The notes under the pieces were generated by a model. The model was not told where the DNA came from. It was given only the letters and a program-made list of their open reading frames with translations, and made no database searches. Positions 17,681 to 26,443 of a stretch of 64,000 nucleotides of DNA are shown here, in pieces. The DNA lies in assembly GCF_003073475.1 (NCBI RefSeq), contig NZ_CP029033.1, forward strand, positions 2,542,001 through 2,606,000, written 5' to 3'. The first letter of the stretch is position 1, and every line of letters starts with the position of its first letter. A program made the position numbers and the translations under genes. This stretch comes from Actinobaculum sp. 313. Lineage in GTDB: Bacteria; Actinomycetota; Actinomycetes; Actinomycetales; Actinomycetaceae.

Positions 17681-18292
17681 ATGCACATTCAAGCCGCAGA
17701 CCTCGGCGTCACCATCGATGGAACGCCGATCTTCACCGGAATCGAACTGGATCTGGATGGTGGCCACATGGTGGCGCTGACCGGACCATCGGGTTCCGGC
17801 AAGACCACCTTGCTGAACTGCCTTGGGCTTATCCTGCAACCCAGTTCGGGTGAGGTCACCATCAACGGACAGGTAACGAACTCCTGGCGCGACAAGCGTC
17901 GCACTGCCTTCTGGGCACAGCACGCCGCGTTCATCTACCAGGACTATGGCATTGTGGAAGATGAGACCGTCGCCTACAACACGACCTTCAAGAGCTTCGC
18001 ACGCGGCGAGGCGGACGATATTCTCCGCCATGTCGGCTTGGACGGGCGAAAAGACGCTCGCGCGGGAGTGCTCTCCGGCGGAGAAAAGCAGCGGCTCGGA
18101 GTCGCCCGCGCCATGTACAAACACGCCGACGTCATCTACGCCGACGAACCCACCGCATCACTCGACGAGGACAACCGCAACCTCGTCAGCTCTTTGCTAC
18201 GGGAACGCGCCAATGCCGGCGTCTTAGTCATTATCGCCACCCACGACAATCGGCTCGTCCGGCAGTGCGACACCGAGTACAAGATCCGCTGA
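17681..18292 (+). CDS. ABC transporter ATP-binding protein of the bacteriocin locus
   Basis: A 203-residue ATPase with Walker A GPSGSGKTT, Q-loop IYQDYGIVED, signature LSGGEKQRLGVARAMYK, Walker B VIYADEPTASLD and switch H in THDNRL. It is short, as expected for MacB/LolD-like subfamily members that pair with a membrane protein of the type encoded 18 bp upstream. AAGGAG precedes the ATG. It closes the three-gene bacteriocin operon (precursor, membrane protein, ATPase). Confidence 0.88.
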   Translation: MHIQAADLGVTIDGTPIFTGIELDLDGGHMVALTGPSGSGKTTLLNCLGLILQPSSGEVTINGQVTNSWRDKRRTAFWAQHAAFIYQDYGIVEDETVAYNTTFKSFARGEADDILRHVGLDGRKDARAGVLSGGEKQRLGVARAMYKHADVIYADEPTASLDEDNRNLVSSLLRERANAGVLVIIATHDNRLVRQCDTEYKIR

Positions 18293-19106
18293 GCCATCAA
18301 AGAAACCACTGGTGATCACGGCGAGTCCTCAGTCCCGATATCTCGCGCTCGCCAAGCCCCGGCAGCAAGCACCCTGCTGCGGTCACGGCTCTAGGCACGA
18401 AGGTGCAGGGCATTCTCTCCGACGACCAGGCTGTTTCCCAGTGGTGGCGCATGCTGCGAAGAAGTGTCGCCTTTTTCAAGAAGTTGAGGATTTATCGCGA
18501 CACTTCTCGCAAATCCCTCCACTTCTTGAAGCGTGGGCAGGGAGCGTCCCGCCCCTCCATGTATCGCGTCGACGGCGAGCATCGCGTCGACGCGAGCGCG
18601 CCGTCAATGGCCCCGGCGGCGCCAGTCACTCCATCCCCCGCATCGGCCCCACGGACTGCTTCCGGGCAGCCTAACGCGTGCAGATGCCGAAGAGTCACCT
18701 GCATCCGCCACGCAACCTGCTCGCTTCTCACCCTTGCAAGCACCCTATACACTTTCTGCAACCCATACACCCGCCACAACCCATACACGACGAGCCGCCC
18801 CCGAGGCACCCGTAGCAACGCAAGGCACCAGCCACCAGAGGACTCACAGCCACCGCTACCACCAGCACCCGGTGGCGTCACGAGGTAACGACGGCTAGGT
18901 GGCTTATGCGGCATCGCCACAAGCACCCGGTGGCGTCGCGAGGTACCAACTGCCAGATGACTGATACAGCATCACGACAAGCACCCAACGGCATCGCGGG
19001 CTGACCGACCGCCAGGTGACCATACGCCACCACCTCAAGTCCCCAGCAATCCCGAGCAACACCAGACGGCACATACACAGCCACCAGCACCCGGTAACAT
19101 TCCCCT
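18293..19106. repeat. Long intergenic region: inverted-repeat element copy A and 58-bp tandem repeats
   Basis: No gene is convincing. At about 18455-18600 lies copy A of a repeat also found inverted at 20060-20190. It contains GAAGTGTCGC...GCGACACTTC arms, CAAGAAGTTGAGG and AAATCCCTCCACTTCTTGA. From about 18861 to 19030 a unit beginning (A/C)AGCACCCGGTGGCGTC repeats three times with period 58, progressively diverged. The rest is low in complexity (CA/CC-rich). Confidence 0.7.
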
Positions 19107-19858
19107 GTGGCAAAAGCACTGATTGTCGGCGCTGCCATCGTCGACTCTCTCGAATCGCCCACGCGGCTCCTCGCCGCGCAGCGCTCCTACCCCCAGGAGC
19201 TCGCGGGGCGATGGGAGTTCCCCGGCGGGAAAGTCCAGTCTAGCGAAAACCCTGAGAACGCCCTGCTGCGGGAAATTCGCGAGGAGCTCGGCTGCGGCAT
19301 TATTCTCGGGCCTCCCGTCGCTCCCGCTGCAACGCACACACCGCCATCCACTTTTGAGTCGCCGGAACCAGACGCATCACCCGTACCTCCACAGCTGGCC
19401 TCGCCACCGCAACCGTCGGCGACGATGCAGCCGACACTCACGCCACACTCCACTACACCCGCGAATTCCTCCACCGCATCACCTCCCACCGGCGAACACT
19501 CTCGCACAACTGAGACCGCTCCGACCACCCTTCACGAACCCACACGCACAACCAACACCACTCCTCACCACCCCATGCCGACATCCTGCGCCCCGTTTCC
19601 TGCTTCTCGAAGAGGATTCGGACGACACGAATCCCTGCCAGCATCCCGTACCGCGCCTTCCCGCCCGGCGCTTGGCCGCTACCTGGAGGCCGTGTCATGC
19701 TCCTATGGCTCGCTACAATCACTCCAGGAGAATTCCCTCATCGCGGCAAGGACCATCTACAACTGCGGTGGGTCACCGCCGACGACGTCGCTACGCTCAG
19801 CTGGCTGACCGGTGACCGGCAGATCATTCCGACTATGCAGCAGCTCTTGACTCGCTAA
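19107..19858 (+). CDS. MutT-like Nudix hydrolase with low-complexity insertion and frameshift
   Basis: GTG start. Residues 1-70 contain a full Nudix box (GKVQSSENPENALLREIREELG, matching Gx5Ex7REUxEExG), preceded by RWEFPGG. This is typical of 8-oxo-dGTP or (d)CTP pyrophosphatases. Then follows about 110 residues rich in Pro/Thr/Ser. The normal C-terminal half (VMLLWLATITPGEFPHRGKD then HLQLRWVTADDVATLSWLTG and TMQQLLTR, stop 19858) is in another frame. One missing base somewhere in 19320-19690 would connect them. The insertion splits the Nudix fold after the box, in a place where relatives have a short loop. Confidence 0.75.
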
Positions 19859-19860
19859 TG

Positions 19861-20264
19861 CTTCAGCACCCGCTCCGCGATCACGTCGCAAACTGAACCT
19901 CAGAAGGCAAACTTCCTCGAACCACCATCCCAACGCGTTCGAGTTGCGGGAGTACGGCCCTGGCCAGCAAACTTCCTCGAACCACCATCCCGCCCCACCT
20001 TCCTTCCACGCCGCAGAAGACGGGAAGCAGACCGGCAGCGGCGGGCTCGCCGTCGCCGTCGACACATGGAGAGGCGGACCGCTCCCTGTCCAAGCGTCAA
20101 GAAGTGGAGGGATTTGCGAGAAATGTCGCGACAAATGCTCCACTTCTTGAAAAGGGCGACACTTCTTCGCAACGTGTTGACCGAACCAGGCCGACCCGTG
20201 TCAGTCCACACCCTCACCGAAGCTGCATCTTCCGCCACGTCAAGGCAGATCCCGGGGCCGTGAA
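19861..20264. repeat. Intergenic region with 60-bp direct repeat and inverted copy B of a dispersed repeat
   Basis: GCAAACTTCCTCGAACCACC (continuing ATCCC) occurs at 19907 and again at 19967. From about 20060 to 20190, read on the minus strand, lies copy B of the element at 18455-18600: GAAGAAGTGTCGCCC, TTTTCAAGAAGTGGAGC, GTCGCGACATTTCTCGC, AAATCCCTCCACTTCTTGA, all in the same order. No gene recognised. Confidence 0.7.
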
Positions 20265-21026
20265 TCACTGCGCGCCTTCTGCGAAGGCGCGCAGTAGCTC
20301 TTCCACCGAGATCTGGCCGGGAAGCAGTCCCTGCCCCCAGTCGATTGACGCCCATGCCGCCGCAGAACCGTAACGGTACCCCTCACGCTTAGAACGCAGC
20401 CCCTCCGGCCCCATCGCAACCGCTATGATCGGGCGATCATAGCGCCCCCTGACGGCGCGCGTCGCCTCCAACAGATGTTGCACATCCTCATCCCCACGCG
20501 CGGTTACCGCAAGATGCGCGACCACGCCGGGAACCTCCAGCAACTCTTCCAACTCCATCTCCAGCATGTCGCAATCGGGAGTGCCCGCCAACTCTGCCTG
20601 CGAAAGCACGACCATGAATCCGAGTTCTTGGGCGCGCCGCGCCAAACTGGTGGCCGAGGGATTCGAGAACTCGACATCCAGCATTACCCGTGTCGGCTCA
20701 ACCTTGGCATGCACGAGCATATCCAGCAGTTCCGCCAACATAACTCCGTAATGCCCAGGCGAAATGTCGGCCTCACCGCCCTGGCCGGCAGTCCGCAGCG
20801 TCAACATGAGCGGGAGCCTCGTGGTGGCCAGCACCTCCGGAATGGCCTCCACCGCATCGGCGAGAGAACGCGACGCGTGGCTTCCCACCAGATAATCAAG
20901 ACGCCATTCCACAACATCCGCTCCTGCCATCTCGGCCGAGCGCGCATGTTCAGCGAACATTGCTCCCGTCGTGTCATACACCGGAACGATGATCGCCGCA
21001 CCAGGATGACGCAACTCAGGAACCAT
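20265..21026 (-). CDS. Type I 3-dehydroquinate dehydratase homologue lacking catalytic His and Lys
   Basis: A protein of about 253 residues aligning along its whole length with AroD. EWRLDY and LTLRTAGQGGE carry the substrate-binding Glu/Arg, and GSAAAW and LPGQISVEEL close the barrel. However, the catalytic dyad is replaced. The position of E. coli His143 (SNHDFHKTP) reads SQAELAGTP, and Schiff-base Lys170 (IPKIALMP) reads VAHLAVTA. Arg213 also appears as Lys. It cannot work by the known mechanism and is probably a pseudoenzyme or ligand-binding protein. Its start (GTG 21029 or ATG 21026) overlaps the stop of the preceding gene, with GGAGGAG upstream, so it is the last gene of the MoxR operon. 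Confidence 0.85.
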   Translation of the reverse strand: MVPELRHPGAAIIVPVYDTTGAMFAEHARSAEMAGADVVEWRLDYLVGSHASRSLADAVEAIPEVLATTRLPLMLTLRTAGQGGEADISPGHYGVMLAELLDMLVHAKVEPTRVMLDVEFSNPSATSLARRAQELGFMVVLSQAELAGTPDCDMLEMELEELLEVPGVVAHLAVTARGDEDVQHLLEATRAVRGRYDRPIIAVAMGPEGLRSKREGYRYGSAAAWASIDWGQGLLPGQISVEELLRAFAEGAQ

Positions 21027-21808
21027 CACCAGTTCACTCCTCCAGATCCGCCGCTACCATCGTCATCGCCCTGCTGACGCTGGTACTGCTGCTCACCCTC
21101 CTGATTACGCCTCTGCAATTCCTCTTCCTCCTCGCTCATCGTCGGCTCAGGAGAAGGTTCGTCATCTCCATCATCCGGCTCCTCCGTGGGCTCGGGATCG
21201 TTTTTCGAGGGGTCGTCTGTTGGGTCCTGGTCTTGCTGTTGTTGCTGCTCCTGTTGCTTGTCATCCTGCCGTTGCTCGACGTCGCTGTTCCCTTCACCGT
21301 TGTAGCAGGGATGCAGTGCCTGCACCGCCTGCTCGTACAGCTGGGCGGAGCTCTCAGCATCGCCGGAATCAGCCGCCGCATCCCCCTGCATTTCATAACC
21401 AACGGAGAGATTCCGCCGCACTTGGCACTCGGGAACGTGGTCCGGGTCCACCACCATTCCCGACGCATCCGTCTCCGCCTTTGGTACCAAGTCCAAGGCC
21501 TTCTCCAGGTAGGGAACACCCGTGTCCGGCGCGCCGTCGGCCAAATATACTGTTCCGCGTGAGTAGGGCAGACGCCATTCGCCCAGAAGTGTCGGCGTCA
21601 GCCCATCAGCCTTCCGGTACGACGACGTCGCGCCGTCGTAGTTCTCATTCCCGTATGCCGAACCTCCTCTGGCTGCGAACAGCCACATCAGGCTCGTCCA
21701 TAGCAGCGCCAGCACCAGCACGGACAAGATGATAATATCCGCGACGCGCCAGCCGCGGCCCGAGTACTTTCTACGCATTCCGTTCATGGCCGGACCTCCC
21801 GCGCTCAT
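21026..21808 (-). CDS. BatC-like membrane protein with acidic/Gln-rich tail
   Basis: A 260-residue protein. After one transmembrane helix (about 22-45, IIILSVLVLALLWTSLMWLF) come TPR-like segments (GNENYDGATSSYRKADGLTP; YLEKALDLVP; AQLYEQAVQAL). A highly polar tail of Gln, Asp, Glu and Pro follows (about 170-260). The order single TM, TPR, charged tail matches the BatB/BatC tetratricopeptide component of MoxR-Bat gene clusters. The start overlaps the previous stop by 4 nt (ATGA). The ending SGGSGGVNW is unusual. Probably scaffolds the two VWA proteins at the membrane. Confidence 0.7.
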   Translation of the reverse strand: MSAGGPAMNGMRRKYSGRGWRVADIIILSVLVLALLWTSLMWLFAARGGSAYGNENYDGATSSYRKADGLTPTLLGEWRLPYSRGTVYLADGAPDTGVPYLEKALDLVPKAETDASGMVVDPDHVPECQVRRNLSVGYEMQGDAAADSGDAESSAQLYEQAVQALHPCYNGEGNSDVEQRQDDKQQEQQQQQDQDPTDDPSKNDPEPTEEPDDGDDEPSPEPTMSEEEEELQRRNQEGEQQYQRQQGDDDGSGGSGGVNW

Positions 21809-22950
21809 CGCCGGACCTCGCGCATCATCTTCGCCGTGGACTGCCGGCCACTAATCCGCCCGCCACTGGCGCCAAGTGCCGCACCGCCCGCAGCGGTTGC
21901 CGCACCTCCTGGACCACCGGACCCACCAAGCGTGCCACCCGCCCGGCGCCGTTCAATACCTGTCAGCGCGCGCATGTTACGCACCTGCGGAACCAGCGCA
22001 GCGATCTCCCACATCGCCAACACGGCGAGGAGCAGGCCGAAAGGCCATATACGCGGACTGTAAATGGAACTCTCCTGCCGCGCCTGCGCCTCTGCCACCA
22101 AACCGGTGGTGTCTTCCGTCAATGATTCCACTCCCCCAGGAGCGGTGCGATGTTCATAGTTCACGCCCAACTGGGAGCTGATCGTCTGCAATGCTTCTTC
22201 ATCGATCCGAGAAAGAGCAGTCTCGTTGCTATCGGGGTCCTCGATATAATTCCCCTCGGTCCCGTCATACTCCATCTCTTTCATCTGACCGCCTTCGGGG
22301 GTTCCATAGCCAAGTACGGCTCCACCGTCGATTTTATCCGCGAGGCCGCCGTAATCGAGTTGCGCGTTCACACTATCGTCTCTGGTCTCCCCGTCAGAGA
22401 ACAGGTAGACCAGGCGCACATGGTCCGGATTCTTTTCTTGGGAGCGAGTTAGGACCTCATCAAGCCTCTCAACCGGACGATTCATATTGGAACCATGCGA
22501 GCTTGCAGTCACCTCCCGGTCATACACATCCACCCAGGACCGCACCGCATTGGTATCGGTTGTTACCGGCAGTTGCGTCGTCGCCGACGAGTCGAAGGCA
22601 ATAATCGAATAGCGCGCATTGGGATAAGCCTCAAGCAGTTCCAAAAGGTCCGACTTCACGCCGTTCATACGCTGCTCCGAGCCGTTGTAGTCCTCTGCCG
22701 CCATCGAACCGGTACGGTCCACCACAAAATACACCTCAACCGGAACAACACCGGTTGTCGGTAGCACCGCGACTCCCGGAGCCGCACCGCACAGTGCAAC
22801 TGCCACAACCATGAGTGCGCGGCGCACCCATGCCACAATGGCGGATCGCCCCTGTACGCGCGACCTCCTCCAACCGAGGAAGCACACCGCCAGTCCCCCT
22901 ATGAGCACCGGAATCACAATGAAAGCGGGCCATAACCATGTGAATCTCAT
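21805..22950 (-). CDS. von Willebrand factor type A membrane protein (BatB-like)
   Basis: A 381-residue protein starting MRFTWLWPAFIVIPVLIGG. Two N-terminal helices precede an extracellular VWA domain (about residues 75-280). Its MIDAS motif is DRTGSMAAED, where the usual DxSxS is DxTxS, followed by a later FSDGETRDD. A C-terminal helix (WPFGLLLAVLAMWEI) and an Arg/Gly-rich cytoplasmic tail follow. The start at 22950 forms an ATGA overlap with the upstream VWA gene; the longer frame to 23013 is not needed. Member of the MoxR-Bat operon; role probably metal-dependent protein assembly or envelope stress. Confidence 0.82.
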   Translation of the reverse strand: MRFTWLWPAFIVIPVLIGGLAVCFLGWRRSRVQGRSAIVAWVRRALMVVAVALCGAAPGVAVLPTTGVVPVEVYFVVDRTGSMAAEDYNGSEQRMNGVKSDLLELLEAYPNARYSIIAFDSSATTQLPVTTDTNAVRSWVDVYDREVTASSHGSNMNRPVERLDEVLTRSQEKNPDHVRLVYLFSDGETRDDSVNAQLDYGGLADKIDGGAVLGYGTPEGGQMKEMEYDGTEGNYIEDPDSNETALSRIDEEALQTISSQLGVNYEHRTAPGGVESLTEDTTGLVAEAQARQESSIYSPRIWPFGLLLAVLAMWEIAALVPQVRNMRALTGIERRRAGGTLGGSGGPGGAATAAGGAALGASGGRISGRQSTAKMMREVRR

Positions 22951-23969
22951 AGACGCAGCCTCCAACCCAGCCCGATTATTCCGCCCACTCCAAGGAGTGC
23001 GAATACCGGCCATATGCCCGGATGATCAGACACAATGGTCTCCGCGTCGATTTCCAAATCGGCGGCGTCCTGAGCTTGCACGTCCTTCACAATCTGGTCG
23101 CCTGCATCGGCATCGTCGGCGTAGAAGAAGTTCCCGCCAACTGATGTCACTGCTTCCTCCATCTCCTCTGCATACGATTCCGTAAGCCAAGAGCCAGGGT
23201 CCGGATCGATAAACAAACCGTTGATGCGGATGTTACGGTCTTGCAGGATCTCTACCGCATCCTCCAGTTCGAAAATTGCAGACCCTTCGACGATGTTATC
23301 AGTTGCCAGGATCACGGTACGGGAGCGATCCTGCGTCGAATAATCAAAGGCACGTGAGCAGGAAACGAGACCGTCGCCAACCAGAGACGACCCTAACCAG
23401 TTATCTACAAGAGTGCCTTCGGCAAATGCTTTGTACTCGTCCACATCTTTTTCTGAGACGTAACCCGTACTCAGATCAATATCGACGTCGAGCGCGGTTG
23501 CCGCGATCTCCAGCTGGTCCTGAATCATGTCGTAGTCATCCGTAAGCGGGAAAACTGTGCGCGCCGACGAATTGAAAATCACCAAGGCCACGCGTTCCCC
23601 CTCGAAGGAATCCACGATCTCGGAAAACGCCTCCACAACCTGCGAGTCGAACTGGATCACGGAGCCCGAGATATCCAGGCATAAGACGATGTCGCGCGAG
23701 GCCATATTTCGCTGCAGCACTTCCGCTGAACTAGGGCGGGCGGCGACGACGGAGGAGGAAAGAGTGACCAGTGCAGCGCATGCGAGGGCAGCCACAATTC
23801 CCGCCCGATAGCGCCGTAAACGCGTACGGAACAACTCACTGGAGCGCGCGGAGAGTGTGTGAGCCACTTTGACGGAGCGCTGCTGTTTATCCGCGTGCCG
23901 CTGCCACGCCACGACGCCGACGAGCGCAGCTACTCCGAGCACTACCGGAATCAGCCAAGGCATTACCAT
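22947..23969 (-). CDS. von Willebrand factor type A membrane protein (BatA-like)
   Basis: A 340-residue protein with N-terminal helices (MPWLIPVVLGVAALVGVVAW; about 55-75) and a VWA domain at about 90-290. The MIDAS sequence CLDISGSV is a perfect DxSxS, with T in LSTGYV and the later DNIVEGS. The final helix, PVFALLGVGGIIGLGWRL, anchors the C-terminus. It begins about 7 bp inside the end of the previous gene and runs into the next with an ATGA overlap. Together with the MoxR ATPase and DUF58 protein it forms the standard actinobacterial MoxR-Bat set. Confidence 0.85.
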   Translation of the reverse strand: MVMPWLIPVVLGVAALVGVVAWQRHADKQQRSVKVAHTLSARSSELFRTRLRRYRAGIVAALACAALVTLSSSVVAARPSSAEVLQRNMASRDIVLCLDISGSVIQFDSQVVEAFSEIVDSFEGERVALVIFNSSARTVFPLTDDYDMIQDQLEIAATALDVDIDLSTGYVSEKDVDEYKAFAEGTLVDNWLGSSLVGDGLVSCSRAFDYSTQDRSRTVILATDNIVEGSAIFELEDAVEILQDRNIRINGLFIDPDPGSWLTESYAEEMEEAVTSVGGNFFYADDADAGDQIVKDVQAQDAADLEIDAETIVSDHPGIWPVFALLGVGGIIGLGWRLRL

Positions 23970-24406
23970 CGTGTAATCACCTCGATTGCCTGGCGGGCTG
24001 ACGCGTCAATTGTGGCGTCAGATTCGGGCGCGAAACTCGGTTCCTCCCAGGAGCCGATGAGCCGAGAGACGGGGACGAGCTGCGGATAACGCGCCATATC
24101 ACCTACGGACCACGAAGCCATATCCCGCCTGGTCCGCTCCGAGGTGATATCGCGCATGAGACGAGCCAGAGCCAAATGTTGCGCACGCACGTCCTCACCG
24201 CGTGACGACTCCACCAAGTGTCGAACACTGGCCACCCAACGCTCTCTATCCAATCGTGGTACGGGGGCGAAAGCGGGCCGATTCGCCTCGTTCTTCCGCC
24301 AGCGGATGAAGAAGATCCACGACAGGAGCACCGCCACAAGTACAAGAAACAGTATGACCACCGGACCCGATGGTCCCACGGCAGGGAAAAGGTCATCCGC
24401 GGGCAT
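23963..24406 (-). CDS. Small membrane protein of the MoxR-Bat operon (DUF4381-like position)
   Basis: A 147-residue protein starting MPADDLFPAVGPSGPVVILF. One transmembrane helix (about 15-35) is followed by a soluble helical domain with RLDRERWVASVRHLVESS and LALARLMRDITSERTRRDMAS. In other MoxR clusters a single-TM DUF4381-type gene lies between DUF58 and the VWA genes, and this protein has the same place and layout. Assignment is from context more than from sequence. The start at 24406 is chosen because GGAGG lies 8 nt upstream; it overlaps DUF58 by 14 nt. Confidence 0.7.
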   Translation of the reverse strand: MPADDLFPAVGPSGPVVILFLVLVAVLLSWIFFIRWRKNEANRPAFAPVPRLDRERWVASVRHLVESSRGEDVRAQHLALARLMRDITSERTRRDMASWSVGDMARYPQLVPVSRLIGSWEEPSFAPESDATIDASARQAIEVITRW

Positions 24407-25307
24407 ACTGGCGCCTCCGTAGCAGGGCAATAAGGGATGGCATCACGTCCGCGCTGGAGCTGACGGGATCCTGCAGTACCTTGTGCCAGCGCAGAAGTGC
24501 CTCGGCCTGCTCCTCTCGCTGAGCGTCTTCACGGCCGATGGCAGCAGCGAGCGCTTCGTCTTCACGCAGGTAGGCCGGCAGTGTAATGCCATCCATATCG
24601 ATGTCAGACAACGCGTCGATATGTGCGCCTTGTGCACCCAACGTGGTCTGCGTCATCGGCATATCAACCACTCGGAGAACGACCAACTCATGCCGTGCCC
24701 GTATCCGCTGGATAGTGTTCTCATCCTCCGGGCCGGGCCAGTGGCAGTCGGTGACAAGAATCATCAAGGAACGGACATGGGAGACGACGAAGGCCCGTTC
24801 CAACAGCGCGGAAGGCGTTGACTCGCCATGCGATTCCGCGATGCGACGTGCCGCCGCGCGCAGCAACCGTTCCATATGCGCGGTGCCGTGTTTTGCGGTG
24901 TGCGTTTCGATGCCGCTGGAATCGCCGACGACGAGCCCGAGGCTGTCACCGCGTTGCGCGGCGAGAAAAGCCAGAAGATCAGCGCCTTCCATGGCAATGT
25001 CGCATTTGCGTTCACCGGACGGCGCCACGGCGCGCATCGCCCGGCTCGAGTCGATCACCAGTTGCGTGCGAATGTCGGTTTCCCGTTCAAAACGGCGGAT
25101 GATCGGGCGATCATTGCGGGCAGAGATACGCCAATCGATCCGGCGGACATCGTCGCCGGGTTCGTATTCGGTCAGATCCGCAAAGTCGTGGCCATGCCCC
25201 GCCATAATCGAGGCATGTGCGCCGTCGAGAATACCCGCAGTCCTTCTGACAACGGGCAACCGCAGCCGAGAACGCAGCAACGCGGTGCGGTGTAGTTCGC
25301 TGCGCAC
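24393..25307 (-). CDS. DUF58 domain protein
   Basis: A 304-residue soluble protein with the DUF58 core. GHGHDFADLTEYEPGDDVRR then IDWRISARNDRPIIRRFE is the nearly invariant family motif, followed by the degenerate VWA-like region VIDSSRAM...GDSLGLVVG...ILVTDCHW. It normally sits directly after MoxR and is thought to work with the AAA+ ATPase on VWA protein substrates. The gap to moxR is about 50 bp. The C-terminal part (about 210-304) is less conserved. Confidence 0.88.
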   Translation of the reverse strand: MRSELHRTALLRSRLRLPVVRRTAGILDGAHASIMAGHGHDFADLTEYEPGDDVRRIDWRISARNDRPIIRRFERETDIRTQLVIDSSRAMRAVAPSGERKCDIAMEGADLLAFLAAQRGDSLGLVVGDSSGIETHTAKHGTAHMERLLRAAARRIAESHGESTPSALLERAFVVSHVRSLMILVTDCHWPGPEDENTIQRIRARHELVVLRVVDMPMTQTTLGAQGAHIDALSDIDMDGITLPAYLREDEALAAAIGREDAQREEQAEALLRWHKVLQDPVSSSADVMPSLIALLRRRQYARG

Positions 25308-25354
25308 CGGCGGCGCGGGAGGTAAATGGAATCTGTGTCAGGCATGGGATGACC

Positions 25355-26443
25355 TCACGGCGTAGGGACGACGTTGAACACGGAGTCGATAATCGATTCG
25401 GCGGTGACTCCGCTGGCAAGTGCGTCATACGTGCGCACGATGCGATGGCGAAGAACCGGGTAACGCAGCTCCTTGACGTCGTCGGGAATGATGTAATTGC
25501 GACCAGCCTGCAGTGCACGCGCCTGAGCCGTCTGCATCAGTGCAAGGCCGCCACGCGGCGAGGCACCAACTGTCACCCGTTGGCCGATATCGGCGATGGG
25601 ACGTGGGCCGCCGCCGCGCGTGGTGTTGATAATAGCGACGATGTAGGCGGCAACCGAAGAGTCCACGTACACCTTGCGCGTCATGGACTGCAGGAAAAGG
25701 ATGTCATCGGTTGAGATCGGTTCCACGCCCTCCGGCCGACCGAAGGAATCCTCCGCCGTGCGGGTGAGAATATCGACCTCCTCGTTAGGCTCGGGGTAGC
25801 CCAGGATCTCCTTCATAAGGAAGCGATCCATCTGCGCCTCCGGCAAGACGTAGGTGCCCTCTTCTTCAAGCGGGTTCTGCGTTGCCATCACCATGAAAGG
25901 TTCGGGAAGGCGGTAGATACGACCACCGATGGAGGTCTGGCGCTCCTGCATGGCTTCCAGCATGGCCGACTGCGTCTTCGCCGACGAACGATTGATCTCG
26001 TCAAGCAGCACCATGTTGGCATGGACCGGCCCGAGCTGAGTCGTAAAACGCCCGGACTCGTAGGAATAGATCTGGGTGCCGACGATGTCATTCGGCATCA
26101 GGTCAGGAGTGCACTGGATACGCGAGAAGGTGCCAGAGAAAGCCTCTGCTAGCGTCGTCGCCGCCGTCGTCTTTGCGAGCCCAGGAACAGATTCCAATAG
26201 CACATGACCACGCGCCATTAGCGATGTTACAAGCGCGTTGTATAGCGCCTCCTGACCCACAACCCGGCCGCGGAAAATCTCGCGCACGCGATCAAGCAGT
26301 GATCCCACGCGTGCCATCTGCTCATCGGTGATCATTCCGTCAGCGAGTTTCTCGGTCACCTTGTCTCCCTTCGTGAAGCCAGACGGCTCCGAACCGATCG
26401 CCTCGGCATCGGCTTCGAGCGAGTTCACTGCCGGGCGCATCAT
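25355..26443 (-). CDS. MoxR-family AAA+ ATPase
   Basis: A 362-residue ATPase. It has Walker A-like SVPGLAKTT, Walker B NMVLLDEINRSSAKTQSAML (the diagnostic DEINR), sensor 1 ATQNPLEEEGTYVLPEAQMD, and sensor 2 GASPRGGLALMQ. It is a chaperone-like motor that, with DUF58 and VWA partners, assembles or remodels protein complexes at the membrane. First gene of the seven-gene minus-strand operon ending at 20265. A palindrome lies 93 bp upstream. The first 35 residues are less conserved, so MITDEQMARVGS could be the true start. Confidence 0.9.
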   Translation of the reverse strand: MMRPAVNSLEADAEAIGSEPSGFTKGDKVTEKLADGMITDEQMARVGSLLDRVREIFRGRVVGQEALYNALVTSLMARGHVLLESVPGLAKTTAATTLAEAFSGTFSRIQCTPDLMPNDIVGTQIYSYESGRFTTQLGPVHANMVLLDEINRSSAKTQSAMLEAMQERQTSIGGRIYRLPEPFMVMATQNPLEEEGTYVLPEAQMDRFLMKEILGYPEPNEEVDILTRTAEDSFGRPEGVEPISTDDILFLQSMTRKVYVDSSVAAYIVAIINTTRGGGPRPIADIGQRVTVGASPRGGLALMQTAQARALQAGRNYIIPDDVKELRYPVLRHRIVRTYDALASGVTAESIIDSVFNVVPTP

